From NCBI GenBank assembly GCA_023213315.1, contig JAKCPI010015130.1, forward strand, positions 1-64,000: a stretch of DNA of 64,000 nt, written 5' to 3'. A program made the position numbers and the translations under genes. Under the pieces are notes generated by a model. It was not told the origin of the DNA. It worked only from the letters and a program-made list of their open reading frames with translations, and ran no database searches. Shown in pieces: positions 48,627-58,900 of the stretch; position 1 is the stretch's first letter, and each line of letters begins with the position of its first letter. The DNA comes from Euborellia annulipes (lineage: Eukaryota; Arthropoda; Insecta; Dermaptera; Anisolabididae).

Positions 48627-49449
48627 TTATATTAAATTATTTATCAATTTTTTTATCTTTCATATAGTATATTTATTGATAAGGTTTTTTTTTTTATTTT
48701 ACTAATAAATTAAAAAATTAGATAAATTATAATTTTCAATTTATTTATATACAAAATGAAATATATTTATTTAATTTTCAATTTTAAAGTTCTATTTTCA
48801 TGATCCTTATCATTTGTTTATTAATCTAAAATAAACCAATAGTTGATTATTTAACTTAATAATTCAATACAAGAGATTTTGAAATAGAATTGTCTTTCTT
48901 AGGCTGCATAATAACCAAATTTCTTAATGATTTCTTCACAAAACAGCATAATTTGTTGTTGTTTTTTTTTAACAATCATTGCCATAATCATAACTAACAT
49001 AGTTCGTAGAATTTTGGCCTGCATGAAATCAAATTTCATTGGAATATTTTCAAAAACTTTTTGTTTACAAAATCCCATTGATAACAAATAAAACATTATT
49101 TTTTTAGATTTGACCTCATTTTTTTTTTTGCTTATTCAAAATAATAAATGGTGTAGTTAAAAACCTAATAGCAAATTTTGCAAAATTTGTTTTATAAACT
49201 TTCACTAAGAAAAAACAAGTTTATATATAGGCTATATATATCTGAAGAAGAATTTTTGCTTAAAGTTTACTTATCTGAATATCATAAGTAATAAATCCAG
49301 TAAGATTTTTATTTATTTCTGTGTTCATGTGTTTTTTAAAAACTTCATTAGTCTTTGAAAGTTGAAGCTTTCACAATTGTTATTAAATAAAAATTCCTGG
49401 TTTCTGTTAAACTATGGTATATGTTTATTAAAGATTTTGTGATTTGGAT

Positions 49450-49622
49450 TATTATTATTATTATGGGAATTTTTAGACCACATTTACTATTAACTTGAGT
49501 CAGAGCAAGTGCACAGCACTTGAAAACGACTGCAGATTAAACAGTCGAAACGTTGTACAATATTTATATTTTTAATAAATAATTAATAGAAAATGTGGTC
49601 TATAATTAAAAATTCCCATGAT
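49450..49622. repeat. Hairpin family H2 copy upstream of the uridylyltransferase gene
   Basis: The right half is complete (CGAAACGTTGTACAATATTT through TGTGGTCTATAATTAAAAA) and the left half is shortened. The inner motif reads CTTGAAAACGACTGC, loop, AACAGTC, GAAACGTT. Confidence 0.65.
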
Positions 49623-49901
49623 AATAAACTATAGTATATATGTAAAAGATACAACAATTCTCTGTGGCCCTTCACCAAATGGTATTTTTTTGTAATACTT
49701 TAAAAAGGCCAAATATTGAGTGGCTGAAACGTTGTATCTTTACAAATATCCCAAAAAATTTACACGAAATCATGAAATTTCATTTAATAGGCTTTGTTTA
49801 AAATCGACTATCAAAATTTGCAAGTTTCACTTAACTCTCTAGTTGTTATTTAATAATTGAAAGTTATATTCTAATATTATTTAATATTTTTTAGGCTCTT
49901 C

Positions 49902-52900
49902 ATGGCTGAAAAAAATGTTAATAATGGGACCCTTCCGAAAACCAATGTTGGGCCCAGAATACGTTTTCGTAAAAAGAAAAATGTCGCGGCGAAATCAACA
50001 GAAAATATCCCACAAACTCAATCATCATCATCATCTTCATCATCAACAACAATTCATTCGAAAAATTATAATGAAAATACAAAATCGAAAAATATAAATG
50101 AGGGTGTTGAAAAAGAAGATGGTCCACATCAGAGACAACTTTCACCTCTTCCCGCACCAAAAATCAGTGCACAAACGTCAAAATTATTACAAAAGAATTT
50201 TATAAATATTTTATCTAAGGTAATTGAATTGGGGTGGAAATAAGTAGAGGGCTGTTTCTCGAAAACGGTACATGGTGGGGGAAAACGGAGGTCATATTTT
50301 CATTCAAGTCATTTTACTTAAGTATCTGAAGGAATTATCTCGGGACTTTTTTTCTTGCCGTAATTATATTGACTTGTGTTTCTTCATAAATAAAATAACT
50401 CCTTAATTTGTAAAATCAAACACGTTCCATATATATAAAGTTTCATATATATATATATATTGTTATTAATGTTTTATTTCCTAATTTATTCAATTTTTGC
50501 TTTTAGAAATCTTCACGTAATCCATCCGCACGATTTCAATGTGATCTTTGCCACTACCACTGTGACTCTGTGTCGGTTGTCCACAAACATGTCCGAGGAT
50601 CGAGGCATATTGAATCAATACATGTAATTTCATCATAATTTTATATTTATTTTGTAAGGAAAACGCAGGTTAAATAAATTTGGATGCTCAATAAAACTTC
50701 AAAATTAATACATTTCTAATTAAATAAGAAATAATTAGGTCTATTCTCTAATCAAAAGCGTTAACTTTTAGTATCTGAAATCAGCGTTAATTCATTTTAA
50801 CACCATGACTCAAATTTCTATTCTGGAAGAAAAAACTTTAACAAAAAAAAATAACATTTTTTAAATAATTTAAAAAAAATATTTTTTTTTGGGGGGGGTT
50901 TTTATATTTTTATACCGTAATATAATATATAAAAAAAAATAGTTAACAATAAAAAAAAAAAAATGAGCCTTTGAGATAAAATGTTAACTTCGCTGTTAAA
51001 ACCTGGGTTAGAGACTACCATTTTTTACTCTGGTCTGTCAGATAGGCCTAATAGATTGAAAAAAAAAAAACAAGTTAGTAATGCGCATGCGCGAGAGGTT
51101 ATCGAAGGCTGTTAAAACACGAACAAGCAGAAAACAGCTACCTTCAAATCGATCGTTAACACCTGATGTTAAAAAGTAACATGTTAACGTCGCTGTTAAA
51201 ACTTGGTTTAGAGAATAACATTTTTTAACGCTAATTTTATTACTTTACGTTTTAACACCCAATTTATGATAAATTATAACGTCTGTTTCTAGAGAATTCA
51301 CTTTTGGGTCTATGAAGAAAATTCATATAATTAATATTTGTCCACCTAAATTGCGTCTGATTAACGGAGAAATTTGTAATCTCGATATGAGAGACATTTC
51401 TCCCGAAGTTAAAATAGCAATCTGTTTGATTTCAATAGCCGAATGTGGTACTGAGTCTAGTGGTAGGCCATGCCGACTACAAATTGACAGATCATTGCTT
51501 CATCTCCCGGCGATGCCTATCCCTTTTCGACTAGTAAATATTAATTATATGAAATAACTTAGTAAAATTTTTTTTTTAACAATAACTTCCTATTGCCGCC
51601 CAGGCATAAACAATTATTTGTTAATAATTTTCATTTAAAAACTAATAAAAAAAAACTGTTATATGAAATATCTATTTTTTATTTTTTTTTATTTTAGAAC
51701 AAATATGAAGAAATCACCCTCGAAAATCTTCCTGATCCGATCTCACATCATACCAATTTTTTAACAAATTATGTATTACAAATATTTAATAAATATGGTA
51801 TGGATGAACATGATATATGCACACGGGAAAATATTGCGTCTACACTTAATAAGATAGTAAAAACTATATATCCAGGTATCTCTACAAAATACTTGAAATT
51901 AATTACGATTGATATATTATCTAAGATAGCGAAATTGATATTTCTTTAGGGAAAATTATTCCCATTTATAATATCTGTTTCATCCAAAAATATTTTTTTT
52001 TCATTATAAAAGATTATTATACAAATTAATAAAAATGAAAATTATCATTTTTCTGATTTTAAATTTCTACTTTTATTTATCTTACATATATATATACTGA
52101 TCTATTTTAATGAAATAAAAAAACTTTGGCATTTGTTCATCTTTGGATGAAAAATTCTTACCTTTTTATTATAAAATGCAACAACTCATGTTCAAATATA
52201 TTTACACTAAAGTTTAAATATCATAATTTACTAAGGAATTATTTCTCGGTCTTAAAATTAAAAAAAAATATTTTTATTACAGTTTAGAGAAAAATAAAAA
52301 CAATAATAAGAGTTTTGTGAACATTTTTTTTCATTGGCCACAGAACCAAATTATTTTTTATTTTTTATTTAAACCATTTTTACACATTTTCTCTTATTTT
52401 AGATTGTGCTGTACTACTTTATGGTTCTTCAGCTTCAAAATTAGGTCTTAAAGATTCTAATGTAAATTTAGATCTATTTGTTCAATCTAATCATGTCATT
52501 ATAATGAAAAATATTGGAAACATTATCGCTGAACAAGTTGATATTTACAAGTAAATTTATTTGCTTTTGACAGTTATCATTTCATAGAATTAAAATGCTC
52601 ATAATAAATTTTTATTCTTTCAGAGATGTGCGAAAAAATTTTTCGGATGATATGCCATCCATTGAATTCATTGATAAAATAAGTAATTTAAAATGTGTAC
52701 TATGTATTAATACAGAGAACGCACTTGATACTTCAAGACTTTTAGGATTATATGCAACAAAAGATCCTCGATTCCGCCCATTGGCAGTGGCATTTAGGGT
52801 TTGGGCAAGAGTAAGTAAAATTACGAGCGTATTGATATGAACAATCATGAATTCTTGAATTCCTCTTATTGAAAATTAATTAATTTTAAAATTATTTACT

Positions 52901-55900
52901 TTTACCATGGGACTTATGGCCCAACAACAAAACATACAAAAACCCCAGAATGCTCCCCGACCCAAGAAAAATTGAGTCCTTCCAGGCCCCCGGAGGATAC
53001 TGAATTAAATTTTATAAACAAAAAATTATAATTAAATTCCTAAGCGTATATTTACACTTAAATTAAACGTGTGATCTATTTATATTAATGGTGGTCTAAA
53101 CCATTGCTTCTTAAAGTAGTGGGCCGCAAAGAGTTGCGAATGTAACAAATAAATTATTATTGTTAAGTAAGTTTAAATACTTGGATTATATAATAATTAT
53201 AAAATTCAAATAAGCTTTTTCTCATTAAACTTCACTTCGTGGAAAATTTAACGTATAAATTTGTCGAAACCAGGTGTAAAAAAAATATACTAACCTAACC
53301 TATCCTGGTCTTTTTTTTATCTAACTTAATTTAAAATATTGTAATTGTTTAAAATAAAAAAAATTAATGTTATTTGATTTATATACATTGTACTTAGTAG
53401 GTAGTGGATGGATACACTCATTAATCAAAACATAATAACCATCTTTTTAAACCTGTTGCCAAGCTTTTACTGTTAACATTAGAAAATATATGTATTGATT
53501 ATTAAGTTTATGCATATACGAAATAAATAGTTTTTTAACCAATCTGAATTTACAAAAAAAAATAGGGTGGCCTTGACTTCAAAAAGTTTAAGAAGCACTG
53601 GTCTAAATCTCCCCTGGCCCTCCTTGGTGTGCTGGTTCAATTCCCGAGGAACGTTTGGCATCACCAATATAAATCTCAAATTTAATTATTTATTTTGCCA
53701 TTTTATATTTTCAATAAAGCACTGAAAATCTGTCATTTTTTTTTAATTAAAAATTTTTTTTTTAGGAATGTCAGCTAAGTGATACTTCTCTAGGAACTTG
53801 GAGTCCATATGCTTTTAATCTCATGGTGATCTATTTTCTTCAACAACTTGAAGATCCTGTTCTCCCCATAATACCTCTTTCAATAATCGAAAATCTTGAT
53901 AAAAATCGAATTCAACCAAAAGAAATTGAAGGTATATTTGCAATAGGAATATAGGGTTGCATTTATTGTATTATAATTCTAAGTTTAAAATCTATAGTAT
54001 TATCATTTAAATATTTTAGGTGATGAAGAATGGAAAAGTGATAATTTCATGACAATTGGTGAACTATGGGTCAGACTTTTTAAATTATATGCAATTTCAT
54101 TGAAACCAGAAAGGGTTGTTTGTATTAAGCAACTGGAACCTCTAACTCTATCCACAAAGAAATGGTCTCATAAAGGAATAGGAATTGAAGGTAAATTAAT
54201 ATATTACAATTTAAAAATGTTATTATTTATAATATATATATTTTAATTTTTAGATCCATTTCACCCAAGATTAAATGTATCACGAACTCTCCATCCCTCA
54301 GTTGTATCATATGCAAAAAGTTGTTTTCAAAAATCATATAAATATTTTGGCATTCCTCAAACAGTCAATGGACCTATATTTTATCAAATTTCTACCTTTT
54401 CTGATGATTTTAAAAATATAAATATAAATAATGTAATTGAAAGTCATCCGTATTTTTCAAAAAATCCAATACCAGACAGGAGTATTGATTTGAAAGATGT
54501 TCGAATAAGCCCTACAGATGCCCAGACATTAATGGATTGTTTCCGTTATCAAGATTATTTATATTATATCTTTGATAAAATTTGTTTTGTTCAAGAGGTA
54601 AGTAAATTCATATAACTTTATTTTTTAAGTATAAAAAAAATCAAATTTTTTTTGTTACAGCTCTTGCCAGATGTATGCACTGTTTGTTTAGAGGAAGGTC
54701 ATACACGATCTAACTGCCCTGAAGAATTAGAACCTCTTACAGAACTTGGTGAACTCACACCTGTTTTTAAAGGTTACTTAAATAATATTTGTGAGACGAT
54801 AACAAGTAAGTAAAATAAATACTAAAGTAGTAAAAATATAAATTAAAGATTTAGAAATTAAGTGTTATAATTAGGGTCCGACCGAAACTTTTTGGCCGAA
54901 ACCGAAGCTACGGCCAAAACTGGCCGAAACCGAATATTCGGCCTCAATCTTAGTTTCGGCCGAAACCGAAACTTGTATTTCTTATAAAAAAATTATTATT
55001 AATTTACCTTCTTTTTTTTTGTGAAATTTTTTCCCTCCAGTGAAAATCATTTTACCTTTTTTTTAGGGAGACTAAATTTTTTTCCGCACCTTTTCCGCTT
55101 TTGAAAATCATTTGACTTTTTTTTTTTGCATGCGAGTCTCATCCCATCTTTTCAGGCTCAGGTTTCGGCCGGTCGAAAGTTTCGGCTACTTTTTGGCCGA
55201 AACCGAATATTCGGTCGATTCCTAGTTATAATAGGAAAAAATTTGTAATTTATATATATACGTATATATACCCTGTATATATATAATAAATGTAATTCGT
55301 TATATTATAAGGAAATGAAATTTTGAATATTGGGTTGTTCGGAAAGTAATTTCGTTTTTTTCCAACAAAGGATTTAATTGTATTTTTTCACAGCTAACTT
55401 CACACTTGAGTCCCATAATCTAGCCAGACTTCTTTGTGAAAAAGTTCGATTGATTCTACCCTTTCAAATATGGGAAATAAAAAGCAGCATTTTCAGCATA
55501 TTTTACTTTTTTACTATAGAAAAGTTAAAAATGCTCTTCAAGCAAGAAAAAAATTAACCGATTTCTATGGAGAAGACAGAATGCCAGTGCCAAAACTGGT
55601 TTGCAAAATTTCGATCCGGCAATTTTGTAGATGCCCCAGGCCCCGAGCCGGCATAGGCCCCCAAATATTTGTCTTTGAGAGGCCCCTGCAAAAACGGAAA
55701 AATTTAGATAAAAAACAAAAATTTATTGAAAATTTGTCTTTGAGAGGCCCTGGAGTTCTCGGGGTTCAGGGATATACGTTATTTTGAAAGTATTTTTGTG
55801 TATGGAGGAGGGGGATATTTAAAAATGAGTTCACCTAACTTAGCAACCAGTGGCGTCATTTCAACTTTTTCTTTTTTTTTTGGGGGGGGGGGGCAAATTT

Positions 55901-58900
55901 CTTTTTTCTTAAAATTTTCTTATAAATAGGTATCTCAAATTTGGTCAAAAGGTATTTATTTTTTTAATTTTGTACAGTTTATATACCCGTAGATATATTT
56001 TGAAATATTTTATTTAGAATAATATAAAATTTAAGAAGGTTCAGAGCCTTTGGGGAGGGGGACAATGCCCTCTCCTTTTAAGTAGACTTAGACCACTTTC
56101 AAAATAAAAGGTCCATACCTCTTTTAAACCTAGGCGTTTCAAATGATCATGAACGGTCGAATTCGATAAATTTAAATAATTTTTTTCTTGTTTGAACAGC
56201 CTTTTTACTTTTTCTATAGTAAAAAAGTAAAATATGCCGAAAATGCTGCTTTTTACTTTGCATATTTGAAAGGGCACCAACAAAAAAACTACTGCGTAGA
56301 ATCAATCGAACTTTTTCACAATAAAACCTATATCATGCTATATTAGTTGTGAAAAGATACAATGATTATGCTGCTTAAGTGTGAAGTGAAAAAAATAAAA
56401 CATTTAAGTCCTTTGTTGGGAAAAAATGAAATTACTTTCCGAACAACGCAATATAATACATGTATTTCGTTATATTTTAAGGAAATGAAATAGTTAGAAA
56501 TTGAAAAGTTTTTTTTTTATTTTTCTAATTATGTAAAAAATGTTTATTGTATTTTTAATCACTCTTTTAATTAGTCTAATTTTGTAATTTTTTTTTCTTT
56601 TAAGAGCAATATGAACCCAATTTAAATGAACTTGAAGAACGGGAAGAAATTGTTAGAGAAATTGAAGATTTTATAACCGAATTTTGGCCAAATGCAAAAT
56701 TAGAATTGTTTGGTTCGTCTTGTAACGGTTTTGGAATTCATTCTTCTGACATTGATATGTGTCTATTAGTAGACATTAAGGTATTTATTTTTTATTATAA
56801 TAAACTTTTTTTTTTTTTTATATCACATCACTTAGTAACTCATTCAACTTTCCTTTTTATTGCTATAATATTTACAAAAAATTAATTTTCTACTTTGTTT
56901 ACCCTTATATAATATTTGCAAACGAATATAGACTTTTCATTGAACTGTCGTAACCTGAAGAATCTCTAGCAAGAACAGGACACTCGTTCATTATCATTAT
57001 TCCATACTTTTTCTTTTGATTATGGTTTGTAATAGACCATTTATTTGAGAACACACCAAATTAGAAGAGAATCATAATAATGATGATAAAAAACAGGTTG
57101 ACATGCAACTACCTGGAATCTGAAAGGGTTCTTATTCTCTCTACTAGGTAGCAATAAAAAATTTCTATTCTTTGTTAAAAAAAATTGTTAGAAAAAATAT
57201 AAAGTTATAAAAAATTAATTTAATTTTTTTTATTTTTGATTAGATCAACGCCAATATTTTTAAGTTGAATTAATATCTTCATGATTGTAGAATGGAGTAC
57301 TAAACTGCAGTTGGCAAATTTTCGTAATATTTGCATAAATTGGGCTTTTTGGCTAAATTTTCAAGACCCCCAACGCCATCTTATCGGAAAAAACTTGCGA
57401 ACAGATTGCCTCCTAAAGAGCCTTAAAGCAACTGTACTCGTTTTCTCATGTGATTATTTTATTTTATTTAAGAGATATTTTAACTACAAAAGTTTTAGTA
57501 AAAAATTTTTTCATATTTCTTTTTTAATTATTGAAATAATCATATGATAAACGCGTGGAGGTGCTTTTATCTGCCTCTCACTGTACTTTCGCATGCAGTC
57601 AGTACCCTTACTAGAGTTGCATTGTATTTTTATCCGTATAAGCCAAATTTGATACCCTAGAATCACTACTGGTAACAATACTTTAATAATATTAAAATGC
57701 TTTTAAACTTGATATAGTGAATTTCCCACTAGTTTCTCTAAGAAATATTCTTATTGATTGTTAAAAAAAAATACTATAGTTTAGTACTTTTAATACTCTA
57801 TTTTTTGAAAGTACTAGTAAATATTAAAAAAAAACCCTCTCTTCCTTTTCTCATGTGATTATTTCAAAATTTTTTTAAATATGAAAAGTTTTAATGGATT
57901 CTTTGTAGTTCAAACATAGAAGAGAATTTTAATAAATATCTTTTTCTTTTAAAACAATTAAATAATCTCTGAGAAAAAATAAGGGTTTTTTAATATTGAC
58001 CCTTACTACTGTCAGGGGCGTATATAGAAATTTTTTTTCGGGGGGGGGGGGGGCCCGAACTGAAAATTTTTTTTTTAAGAAACTAAATTTTTTTCACACG
58101 AAATTTTTTGCGGAACATTTTTTCCTTTGCGGAACCAAAGTTTTCCATCCTGCGGAAAAATTTGTTGCGCTGATGTCTGTATATCCTTATATATGTATAT
58201 ATGTATATAAGGATATACAGACATCAGCGCAACAAATTTTTCCGCAGGATGGAAAACTTTGGTTCCGCAAAGGAAAAAATGTTCCGCAAAAAATTTCGTG
58301 TGCCGGGCCCCCTCGGCCCCCCTTATATACGCCCCTGACTACTGTATAATTAGTATTGCAAATAATAAAAAAAATAAATACTTTTTAAATAAATTTGTTA
58401 TTTTTATTTTTCATTTAATAATGTTTTTTTTTATTTTTAGAATCTTGATTTGGAGGGAATTAATTTAATCAAACACCTCGCAGAAAAATTGAAAAATTTT
58501 ACAAAAATAACTGATATAATTCCTATAATAACAGCTAAAGTTCCAATCTTAAAAATGAAACATGTACGAACAAAAAAGGAGTGCGATTTAAGTATTTCTA
58601 ATAAATTTGGTCAAAGAAATACTTATCTTCTTAAAGTTTACTCCGAAATTGATCCAAGAGCTAAGGTATTTATATATGTGTTATTAGAAAATCTTAGTTG
58701 AGCATCAAATAGTTTGAAAAGAAATTAATGGCTGAGTGATAATCAACAGGAACAGGTAGATGAAGGCAGCCAGCAAAGAACAAAAACTTTATTTAAATAT
58801 CGTCGACGTTTCGGGAACTCGTCGCTCCCATCTTCAGGGACCTACGGTCATCGAACAATTTATTTGATGTTAGCTAGGTAAAATTACAATTAATCTTTAC

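Noticed and set aside
48899..49096. Minus-strand frame of 65 codons ending FGYYAA
   Set aside because: The composition looks slightly coding, but there is no upstream acceptor in the right place, no partner exon and no recognised family.
57996..58349. Open frame of 117 codons on the plus strand
   Set aside because: It covers the palindromic hAT MITE; the two halves of the translation are effects of inverted DNA.
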